A stretch of 64,000 nt of DNA from FEB-10 sp963710645. GTDB lineage: Bacteria > Acidobacteriota > Thermoanaerobaculia > Thermoanaerobaculales > Sulfomarinibacteraceae. The notes beneath the pieces are model-generated. The model was not told where the DNA came from. It made no database searches and worked only from the letters and a program-made list of their open reading frames with translations. The position numbers and the translations under genes are program-made. The DNA is taken from contig CAVQBD010000009.1 in assembly GCA_963710645.1 (NCBI GenBank), positions 1 to 64,000 of the forward strand, written 5' to 3'. Position 1 is the stretch's first letter, and each line of letters opens with the position of its first letter. Positions 17,492 to 24,415 of the stretch are shown here, piece after piece.

Positions 17492-19431
17492 CAGTCGTCA
17501 ATGCCCTCGAGGAGTTGGCGAACGTGATCTGGATTTTCGCAACCGATGTCGAGAGCCTGGCGGAGCAGCAGGCGCGCCTCGTCGGTCTCGCCCTGACGCA
17601 ACAGGACCTCCCCGAGATGGGACAGTACGGTGCCGTCATTCCCTCCCATCTCCACCGCCCGCCGCAGCCAATACTCCGCCTGATCCAACTCGCCCAGCCG
17701 GTAGTGGACCCACCCCAGCGAGTCGAGGTAGGCGGAGTTGTTCGGCTCGAGGGCCACTGCTCCTGAGATCAGCTCCATGGCTTCGTCGAGGCGATCCCCG
17801 CGATCCGCCCAACTATATCCGACGTAATTGGCGGCTGAACCGTCTTCCGGGTCATTCTCGACGAGCTGCAGAAAGAGCTCGGCCGACTCATCGAACCGGC
17901 CGAGCCGATCCAGGGCGGCCGCCCTGGTGAACAACAGGTCGCGGTCATCCGGCATCCGTTCGATCGCCGCCGCGGACTCCAATTCCACCTCGTTCCACCG
18001 TTCCATGGTTTGGAGCACACCCAGCCCAACCAGCACCTGCCGGCGGTCGTTCGAGTCCAACAGAGGTCGCAGTAGAGCCACCCCACGAGGATCACCGATG
18101 CGAAGCCGAAACTCGGCCTCATAGGCCCTGGCGTCGAGCCTGGCGGCGCCGGAAAGCTGCGGTTGGAGGCGCAACAGGGCGGCAATACCCTCTTGCCACT
18201 GCTCTTCCCGGCGAAACGTCTCCGCCAACAGGAAGGCGAGTTCGCCGCCTCCGGCCTCAGGATCGGAGACCCGCTCGAGCCACTCCCGTGCTCGCCACGT
18301 ATCGTCACCCAGCAATTCGACCCGCGCCCCAGACAGCGCAACCCGGGTGGCCTGGTCCGATGCAGCGTCCTCAGCAACGAGTTCCCAAGCGCGATCGATC
18401 CACTTTCGGGCCTCGGCCATCTGTCCGGTGTTGGCGGTAGCCCATGCCAGCGACAAGATCACATCAATGTCGTCGCGCTGCTTGCGTTGCATGACCTTCA
18501 GCCTGGCAACGGCCTCATCGTAGCGGCCAAGCCGAGTCAGCAAGAAGGCTTCGAGGGCCCTCGCCCGCGGCGCGTCTGGATCCGCACGCAAAACCCGTTG
18601 GACGGTCTCGAGCGATAGATCGTAGCGTCCGCCTTCGTAAAGCAGCGACGCCGCACGCATCAATTCGTCGAGATCGTCATCGGTGAGCCACTGAAGCATG
18701 ATCTCCCCGGCCTCGCCCGGCCGCCCCTCATCGACGAGGAGCTGGACAAGATTCTCCCGGCAGTCGACCCCACCGGCGAAGTCCACCCCCGTGCAATCGG
18801 CGTAGACTTCGGCAGCCTCCAGCGGCCGATCCAGTTGGCGCAGCAAACCGGCGTGGTAGGCCGCGAGCTGTGGGCTGCCGCCCCTGCTCTGCCTGAGTTG
18901 CGCGATCACCTGTTCCGCCTCTTCGATTTGGCCCGTACGGTGAAGCACCTGTCCCATGGCCAGCAGCAAATTCGGATCGTCATCGCGCTCGGACAAAGCG
19001 GCCCTCAATGCCTCTTCAGCCGGCTTCAGCGAGCCCGGATTGCGTGCGGAATCCTGCGCCAGTCCTAGGGCCAGGACCCGTTGGCCATACCAGTCGAGGT
19101 CCTCGGCCCCGTCAAGAACCTCCACGGCCCGTTCGCTCAGACCAAGGTCAAGCAGCAGCGACGCGTACCGGATTCGGACTTCAGTGACCTCGGGCGCCTT
19201 CTGCATCGCCGACTCGTAGGCCTTGACGGCGTCACGATAGTCTCCCCCGGTCTCCAGAATCCTGGCCTGGATGAAATCATCGAGACCCGCCGGCCCGGCC
19301 TTCCCGTCGGCTTCATCGGCAGCCGCGACAGCACCCGGTTGGGGCGCCAGCAGCCCGATAAACATCAAAAAATGAATCAACCTCATAACACTCCGCAATC
19401 GCGAACGCGTCGCCTCGAAGGGACACGCCAT
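17491..19431 (-). CDS. Secreted tetratricopeptide-repeat protein
   Basis: A 646-aa protein with a signal peptide (hydrophobic LIHFLMFIGLLAPQPGAVAAA) followed by repeated 34-residue TPR units over nearly the whole length (for example DYRDAVKAYESAMQKAPE, LDQAEYWLRRAVEMGGNDG, QGETDEARLLLRQAL). It is probably a periplasmic scaffold. The ATG at 19431 was preferred because GGGGAGG lies a few nt upstream; an internal ATG at 19386 gives a shorter signal peptide and is an alternative. Stop and start overlap with the LolB-like gene. Confidence 0.85.
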   Translation of the reverse strand: MACPFEATRSRLRSVMRLIHFLMFIGLLAPQPGAVAAADEADGKAGPAGLDDFIQARILETGGDYRDAVKAYESAMQKAPEVTEVRIRYASLLLDLGLSERAVEVLDGAEDLDWYGQRVLALGLAQDSARNPGSLKPAEEALRAALSERDDDPNLLLAMGQVLHRTGQIEEAEQVIAQLRQSRGGSPQLAAYHAGLLRQLDRPLEAAEVYADCTGVDFAGGVDCRENLVQLLVDEGRPGEAGEIMLQWLTDDDLDELMRAASLLYEGGRYDLSLETVQRVLRADPDAPRARALEAFLLTRLGRYDEAVARLKVMQRKQRDDIDVILSLAWATANTGQMAEARKWIDRAWELVAEDAASDQATRVALSGARVELLGDDTWRAREWLERVSDPEAGGGELAFLLAETFRREEQWQEGIAALLRLQPQLSGAARLDARAYEAEFRLRIGDPRGVALLRPLLDSNDRRQVLVGLGVLQTMERWNEVELESAAAIERMPDDRDLLFTRAAALDRLGRFDESAELFLQLVENDPEDGSAANYVGYSWADRGDRLDEAMELISGAVALEPNNSAYLDSLGWVHYRLGELDQAEYWLRRAVEMGGNDGTVLSHLGEVLLRQGETDEARLLLRQALDIGCENPDHVRQLLEGIDD

Positions 19432-19540
19432 CGATCCTCCCCTAGTGCAACACAATTTGCACTGGGATCATCCCGCAAGTGTACATCCCCGCTGCCGCTT
19501 CCACCGCTATGGAGGGACGGGGTGCTACAATCGCCGATCT

Positions 19541-20923
19541 ATGGCATCAGACGACGACACGAACAGCGAGTATTTTTCCCCGGTCACATTTGATGAAATC
19601 GATCTTCCCGAGCCCCTTCGGAGGGCGATCAACGAACTCGGCTTCACCAACCTGACCAAGGTCCAAGCCGAGGTCCTGCCCCTGACCCTCGAAGGCAAGG
19701 ACGTTGTGGCGCAGGCCCAGACCGGTTCTGGGAAAACAGCCGCCTACCTGCTGACGATCTTCTCCCACATCCTGAAAAACCCAAGGACAAGTCCATCCGA
19801 CGTGCCGCGGGCGCTGATAGTTGCCCCGACCCGCGAACTCGCTGTCCAGATCGCGAACGACGCCGAATCTCTTGGACGACACCTCGATCTCCGGGTTCAC
19901 GTCGTGTTCGGCGGCATCGATTACCACAAGCAACGAGCAATCCTCGCCCAGGGAACCGATCTTTTGATCGGGACACCGGGCCGGCTGATCGACTATCACA
20001 AACAACGAACCTACTCGTTGAGAGAAACCGAGGTCATGGTCGTCGATGAGTGCGACCGTCTCTTCGACATGGGGTTTGCCGATGATCTGCGGTGGATCAT
20101 TCGCCGGTTGCCAAATCCCAAGTCGCGGCAGTCGTTGATGTTCACGGCAACTCTCTCCTACCGCGTGATGACCCTCGGTTGGCGCCAGATGAACAATCCC
20201 GTCGAGGTCATCATCAACCCGGAGCAGCTCACGCCGGAGACCATCCAACAGGAGCTGTATCACGTCTCGGTACGAGAAAAGCTGTCCTTGCTCCTGGGGT
20301 TGCTCGACCGCGAGGGCAGCCAGCGCACCATGATCTTCGTCAACACCCGCCACGCCGCTCGAGGCTTGGTGGAGGAACTGCGACGACACGGCTACACCGC
20401 CCGTGCATTGACCGGCAACGTGATCCAAACCAAGAGGCTGCGCGTGCTTGACGACTTCAGGGACGGCACGTTGCCGATCCTCGTCGCAACCGATGTGGCC
20501 AGCCGTGGCCTCCATATCGACGGCGTGAGCCACGTCATCAACTGGGACCTGCCGCAGGACGCCGAAGACTATGTCCACCGCATCGGCCGCACCGCGAGGG
20601 TTGGCGCCAAGGGCATGGCGATCAGTCTGGCATGCGACGACTTCGTCTACTCGCTCGACGCCATCCAGAAGTACATCGGCTACGAAATCCCCATCGCGTT
20701 CGCGGGTGACGAGCTTTTTCAGGAACTGCTGCCCGCCGAGCAGCGTCGGCCATCGAGGAGCAGACCCCAAAGAAGCCCGGGTAAGCGCCCCGGCGGCGAC
20801 GAAGCGAAGACAACCACCCCCCCGACCGGCGACAAGCCGGCGCGCAAGCGTCGCCGGCGGCGGCGCAAACCCAGTTCCGCGGCCGGTGCGTCCGGTCCGG
20901 CGCGGTCAGACAGCACCGACTGA
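19541..20923 (+). CDS. DEAD-box family ATP-dependent RNA helicase (DECD variant)
   Basis: A 460-aa RNA helicase. The helicase motifs appear in order: Q-motif region FTNLTKVQAEVLP, motif I AQTGSGKTAAY, Ia PTRELAVQ, GTPGRLID, motif II DECD (instead of DEAD), motif III as TAT, then motif V VATDVASRGLHID and motif VI HRIGRTARVG. A basic, Pro/Arg-rich tail of about 60 residues follows (RKRRRRRRK). There is no Shine-Dalgarno; TACAAT at 19526-19531 ends 9 nt before the ATG, pointing to a leaderless mRNA. The role is probably in RNA unwinding or decay. Confidence 0.92.
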   Translation: MASDDDTNSEYFSPVTFDEIDLPEPLRRAINELGFTNLTKVQAEVLPLTLEGKDVVAQAQTGSGKTAAYLLTIFSHILKNPRTSPSDVPRALIVAPTRELAVQIANDAESLGRHLDLRVHVVFGGIDYHKQRAILAQGTDLLIGTPGRLIDYHKQRTYSLRETEVMVVDECDRLFDMGFADDLRWIIRRLPNPKSRQSLMFTATLSYRVMTLGWRQMNNPVEVIINPEQLTPETIQQELYHVSVREKLSLLLGLLDREGSQRTMIFVNTRHAARGLVEELRRHGYTARALTGNVIQTKRLRVLDDFRDGTLPILVATDVASRGLHIDGVSHVINWDLPQDAEDYVHRIGRTARVGAKGMAISLACDDFVYSLDAIQKYIGYEIPIAFAGDELFQELLPAEQRRPSRSRPQRSPGKRPGGDEAKTTTPPTGDKPARKRRRRRRKPSSAAGASGPARSDSTD

Positions 20924-20929
20924 CGTCGC

Positions 20930-21031
20930 CCCCCCACCCACCCCCACGTTGAACGTTGAACGTTAGGTTCATCCGGGAAAGCGTTGTGGTGGGGTTTCTG
21001 CGTGCCCGTCTCCGTCTCCGTGCCCGTGCCC
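20930..21031. repeat. C-rich clamp, ACGTTGA heptamers and hexamer stretch after the helicase gene
   Basis: CCCCCCCACCCACCCCC (20930-20945) is followed by heptamers ACGTTGA, ACGTTGA, ACGTTAG (20946-20966) and, at 21003-21031, a CCGTCT/CCGTGC stretch with period 6. This opens the 602-bp gene-free stretch 20924-21525. Confidence 0.65.
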
Positions 21032-21235
21032 GAAACAGCGACGGCAATCTGGGGCAGCGTCCGTGATCGGCGGCTGCGTCTGCGATCAGGGGCCGCGGCA
21101 GTTATCAGCTGAGATTGCCCCGGATTGCGGTTGCTCATCACCGATGCTGCCATCTGCCGCGGACACCGGTTGCTGTCCCTGTCCCGGCCGCAGCCGACTG
21201 CAGGTTGCCACCCTCGCATTCGGGTACCGCATGGC

Positions 21236-21302
21236 GGTGCCAGGCACCGCCGCAGATGTTGCGATCTCGTGCTCCGATTCGATTTCGACGGTGTTTGGCA
21301 CG
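21236..21302 (+). repeat. Composite repeat copy 2: GGTGCC-bounded module
   Basis: It starts with the palindrome GGTGCCAGGCACC (21236-21248), carries GCCGCAGAT and CGATTCGATTTCGAC, and ends in a decayed GGTGTTTGGCAC. It matches 12547-12612 and the reverse complement of 30465-30531. Confidence 0.8.
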
Positions 21303-21325
21303 GGCCCGGGGTATGGAAAGACCCC

Positions 21326-21463
21326 CTTGATTTCGACGCGCCCATCTCCCAACCGCGCTCCCCGAGGGAGCCCCCTCTGACGATATTTGGGACTCGTCGC
21401 AACAAACAGACTGTTCGACCTCAACCCAAAATCGTCAGAGACGGCACGCCCGCCTATCGCGCC
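21326..21463 (-). repeat. Composite repeat copy 2, inverted: 20-nt motif, variable-stem hairpin and CGGGGAG segment
   Basis: Read on the minus strand, the order is the same as copy 1: GGCGCGATAGGCGGGCGTGCC (21463-21443), then a hairpin in which TCTGACGATTTTGGG (21439-21425) pairs with CCCAAATATCGTCAGA (21391-21376) around a 33-nt loop, then GGCTCCCTCGGGGAGCGC and GGGAGATGGGCGCG. The stem sequence differs from copy 1 but pairs. Confidence 0.8.
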
Positions 21464-21489
21464 CTGTTGTCGTCCCGGGAGGGCGGGGG

Positions 21490-21517
21490 ATCTCGCATCT
21501 TGGATCTTGTATCCGGG
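21490..21517. repeat. ATCTTGG heptamer tract
   Basis: Units ATCTCGC, ATCTTGG, ATCTTGT, ATCCGGG in phase, preceded by GGGAGGGCGGGGG and ending 8 nt from the stop of the next minus-strand gene. Confidence 0.65.
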
Positions 21518-21525
21518 CGTGTGGG

Positions 21526-22566
21526 CTAAGGATCCATCCGGAGTTCGGGTGGTGAGTCCGACGTCCATTTCGGGACCATGGGCCCGGGCCTCGACGGGTC
21601 GCACCAGATCACATCGCGGGGGGTGCCGGGCAACTGGAAAGACTGGACCCTTTCCAGGCCGTCCACCAACAACACGTCGATGCGTCCGCCCTCGAGCGTC
21701 ACCGCGATCAAATCCTCAGCGGGTGAGTGGGCGACCCGCAGGGGAACCGAGTCGAAGGTCACGCTGTGTTCGTTTTTTACCGTCAGTTCGCCCTTTTTGG
21801 CTTTCAGACTCCACGTCCGGAGTTCGCCGCCGCCATCCCCGGCCGACGACACCGCCGCCAGCGTCTTGCTCGTGTCCAAAAAGACGGCGTCGTTCACCGG
21901 TCCGACCGTTGCCAGGCTGAGGACCGGAGACAGAGCCGCTGGGTCGACCAGACGCACCGCATCGGACGCCGAATCGGCAAAGACCACCAGCCCCAGCTCA
22001 CGCGACAGCCCGACCCGTCCCACCGAGTCGGCGAGTTTTCGGCGATAGACGATCTGACGGCTCACCATGTCCACCGCGGTCAGATAGGTCGGGCCCTCGC
22101 CGACGGGTCCTTTCTCCAAAACGAGCAGCACCGAGTCGGAGATCATGATCACCTGCCACGGATAGTCGATCTCGGCCTCGACCGTGGCGACGACGGCGCG
22201 ATCCGGGTAGCTCACTGTGAACACGTCCCCGGCCACGACCACGTAGCGGTCGGGCAATTTGGGTCCGAAATGCGGCACCGTCACTCCGTCAAAACGATCG
22301 GCCACCGCCACTGCCCGAAGATTGAAGACCGTTGTCTTTCCGGCGATCAGATCCGGCGCGAAGAGCACCCCTGCCGGGCCCTCGTAGAGCCAGCCGACTG
22401 TGCCCGCCTCGAAGGACTTCACACGGCCCGTGACCGGATCGGCCAACACGACGACGTCATTCACCGACGCGGCGATCACTCCAGGCAGAGGTTTATCCTT
22501 TGCCGAGGCCCACGGCGCGATGATTCCGACGATGACCAACCACAGAGCGATCCGCTGCACTGCCAT
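21526..22566 (-). CDS. Secreted protein with beta-propeller-like repeats, function unknown
   Basis: A 346-aa protein with a signal peptide (IALWLVIVGIIAPWASA). The rest is a series of short beta-strand segments of WD/PQQ-like style (VIAASVNDVVVLADPVTGRV, LTAVDMVSRQIVYRRKLADS, LRVAHSPAEDLIAVTLEGGRI), suggesting a six- or seven-bladed propeller. No catalytic motif is evident. It is divergent from queG, with a 53-bp gap holding both promoters. Confidence 0.7.
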   Translation of the reverse strand: MAVQRIALWLVIVGIIAPWASAKDKPLPGVIAASVNDVVVLADPVTGRVKSFEAGTVGWLYEGPAGVLFAPDLIAGKTTVFNLRAVAVADRFDGVTVPHFGPKLPDRYVVVAGDVFTVSYPDRAVVATVEAEIDYPWQVIMISDSVLLVLEKGPVGEGPTYLTAVDMVSRQIVYRRKLADSVGRVGLSRELGLVVFADSASDAVRLVDPAALSPVLSLATVGPVNDAVFLDTSKTLAAVSSAGDGGGELRTWSLKAKKGELTVKNEHSVTFDSVPLRVAHSPAEDLIAVTLEGGRIDVLLVDGLERVQSFQLPGTPRDVIWCDPSRPGPMVPKWTSDSPPELRMDP

Positions 22567-22619
22567 GGCCCAACTCTAGCGCACAATTCGCTGTTCCACA
22601 CCCGTGCCATACTCTTGAA

Positions 22620-23573
22620 ATGGACCCGCTGAGTTCTCAGCTGAAGCAGATGGCTCTGGAGGACGGATTCGATCTGGTGGGCATTGCCGCTGCCGAGAAA
22701 GCCAAAGGCGGTTCGGCCCTGCAGCGATGGCTCGACGAGGGGCGACACGGCAGCATGGACTGGATGGCCCGCACCGCGGAGGTCAGACAGGACCCGCGAC
22801 AGGTGCTCCCGGGGTGCAGATCCGTGGTTGCCGCGGCAATGAGCTACCGCACCGACCGACCGCCGTCCTCCTCGTTCGTCAATCGAGCGGATGGCCGGGT
22901 GTGGATTTCGCGCTATGCCTGGGGACGTGACTACCACAGGGTCATGAAGAAAAAACTGGTCCGCCTCGGCAGGTGGCTCGAGGAGAAACACCCCAACGCC
23001 GGATGGCGCGCCTGCGTCGACACTGTGCCGCTGTTGGAGCGAGAGTGGGCCGCTCGTGCCGGCTTGGGCTGGATCGGCAAGAATACGAGCCTCCTCAACC
23101 GACAGTATGGGTCCGAGGTGTTTTTGGGTGTGCTGCTGACCGACGTCGAGCTGGATCCGGACGACCCGGTCACCGACCACTGCGGCCGCTGCACAGCCTG
23201 TATGGATGCGTGTCCGACCCAGGCGTTCATCGAACCGCGACTGCTGGACGCCCGCCGTTGCATCGCCTACCTGACCATCGAACACCGCGGTCCCATTGAG
23301 CCGAGATTGGGCACCGCCATGGGATCCATGGTGGCCGGGTGCGATGTCTGCCAGGAGGTGTGCCCCTGGACCATCAAGGCCCCGGAGGGGCTTCATCCCG
23401 ATTTCGAGCCCGCCGACCACCGATTCCGTCCTCTGCTGGCCGATCTCGAGGGGTTCGACGAGGCGGCGTTTCATGCCTGGCGTTCCGGCAGCCCCCTCGG
23501 TCGCATCCCCTATGACCAGTTCCGTAGAAGCCTGGCTCAAGCTCGCGCGAATTCTCCAGACGACAACCTCTGA
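22620..23573 (+). CDS. queG: Epoxyqueuosine reductase
   Basis: A 317-aa cobalamin- and iron-sulfur-dependent enzyme for the last step of queuosine synthesis in tRNA. The N-terminal part (GFDLVGIAAAEKAKG, then RYAWGRDYHRVMKKKL) and GLGWIGKNTSLLN are QueG-specific. Two 4Fe-4S binding sets follow: CGRCTACMDACPTQAF and CDVCQEVCPWTIK. It is shorter than the forms with a C-terminal HEAT domain. CATACT ends 6 nt before the ATG and no Shine-Dalgarno is seen, so it is probably leaderless. Confidence 0.94.
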   Translation: MDPLSSQLKQMALEDGFDLVGIAAAEKAKGGSALQRWLDEGRHGSMDWMARTAEVRQDPRQVLPGCRSVVAAAMSYRTDRPPSSSFVNRADGRVWISRYAWGRDYHRVMKKKLVRLGRWLEEKHPNAGWRACVDTVPLLEREWAARAGLGWIGKNTSLLNRQYGSEVFLGVLLTDVELDPDDPVTDHCGRCTACMDACPTQAFIEPRLLDARRCIAYLTIEHRGPIEPRLGTAMGSMVAGCDVCQEVCPWTIKAPEGLHPDFEPADHRFRPLLADLEGFDEAAFHAWRSGSPLGRIPYDQFRRSLAQARANSPDDNL

Positions 23574-23631
23574 GGGCACAACTCCACCCTCGACGGAAAG
23601 TCTGGATTATCGCAGGGTGGGGACGGCGGAA

Positions 23632-24180
23632 TTACTTCTTGACTGGCCTGAGTACCATGGTCAGATCACGACCCTCCAACTCCTTCGAAGGTTCCCGGTC
23701 CATTTTCGCCACGTCGGCCAATTCCTCACGCACCCTGCGAAGCAGCTCGTAACCGTTCTCCGGACGACGCATTTCGCGCATCCGGAACATGATGGTGACC
23801 TTGACATGCTTGCCCTGGTCGAGGAATTTCCGAGCCCGGTTTGTCTTGGTCTCGAAGTCGTGGATGTTGATGTTGGGTCGGTACTTGACCTCTTTGAGCT
23901 CGACCTGATGTTGCTGCTTCTTGGCTTCACGGGCCTTTTTCTCCTGCTCGTAGCGGAAGCGCCCGTAATCCATGATCTTGCAGACGATTGGCCGCGAGGT
24001 TGCCGCGACCTCCACGAGGTCCAGACCCTTCTCCCTGGCGAGCCTGAGGGCTTCGTCCACCGGTACGACGCCGATCTGTTCTCCGTCGTCGCCGATCAAG
24101 CGGACTGGTGAGAGTCGGATCCGTTCATTGATGCGCACCTGAGGTGCGTCCGGGTCCTCGCGAAATGCATACTTCCGAAT
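23632..24180 (-). CDS. infC: Translation initiation factor IF-3, ATT start codon
   Basis: A 182-aa IF-3. The N-terminal domain has VRINERIRLSPVRLIGDDGEQ and VPVDEALRLAREKGLDLVEV; the C-terminal domain has KEVKYRPNINIHDFETK and VTIMFRMREMRRPENG. The start is taken as ATT at 24180 (ATT CGG AAG TAT), 6 nt after GGAGG; an ATG at 24225 would place that ribosome-binding site inside the gene and add 15 residues not typical of the family. IF-3 discriminates against such codons, giving autoregulation as known in E. coli. The usual downstream rpmI-rplT pair is absent; queG converges instead. Confidence 0.93.
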   Translation of the reverse strand: MRKYAFREDPDAPQVRINERIRLSPVRLIGDDGEQIGVVPVDEALRLAREKGLDLVEVAATSRPIVCKIMDYGRFRYEQEKKAREAKKQQHQVELKEVKYRPNINIHDFETKTNRARKFLDQGKHVKVTIMFRMREMRRPENGYELLRRVREELADVAKMDREPSKELEGRDLTMVLRPVKK

Positions 24181-24303
24181 TGTCTTCCTCCCTTCGTTCC
24201 GGGTTTGTATTGGCCCGTATGACACGGGTCTCCGGACGATGATGACTCACCGCAGAGTATAACAAAACAGCATGTCAAGCGAGGGGTTTCCCCCGCACGT
24301 CCC

Positions 24304-24410
24304 AGAACAAAGAACGAAGAACCAAAATCGAAAAACCCCCACCCTTCCGGGTGGGCGGGGGTCTTTGTTCTTTGTTCTTTGTTCTTCGTTCTTCGTTCTT
24401 CGTTCTGCGA
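24304..24410. repeat. Inverted heptamer arms around a terminator-like hairpin
   Basis: The left arm is five AGAACAA/AGAACGA-type units (24304-24338). The centre is CCCCCACCC-ttcc-GGGTGGGCGGGGG (24336-24361). The right arm is seven TCTTTGT/TCTTCGT-type units (24362-24410), complementary to the left. It ends 5 nt before the stop codon of the C25 protease gene at 24416. Confidence 0.85.
24330..24361 (-). terminator. Intrinsic terminator of the C25 protease gene
   Basis: On the minus strand, the C-rich arm and GGGTGGGGG form a stem with a GGAA loop, followed by TTTTT. It is the central hairpin of the heptamer element. Confidence 0.7.
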
Positions 24411-24415
24411 TCCGT

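Noticed and set aside
24362..24410. CRISPR array
   Set aside because: The repeats are 7 nt with no spacers and vary in unit sequence; no cas gene is present in the window.
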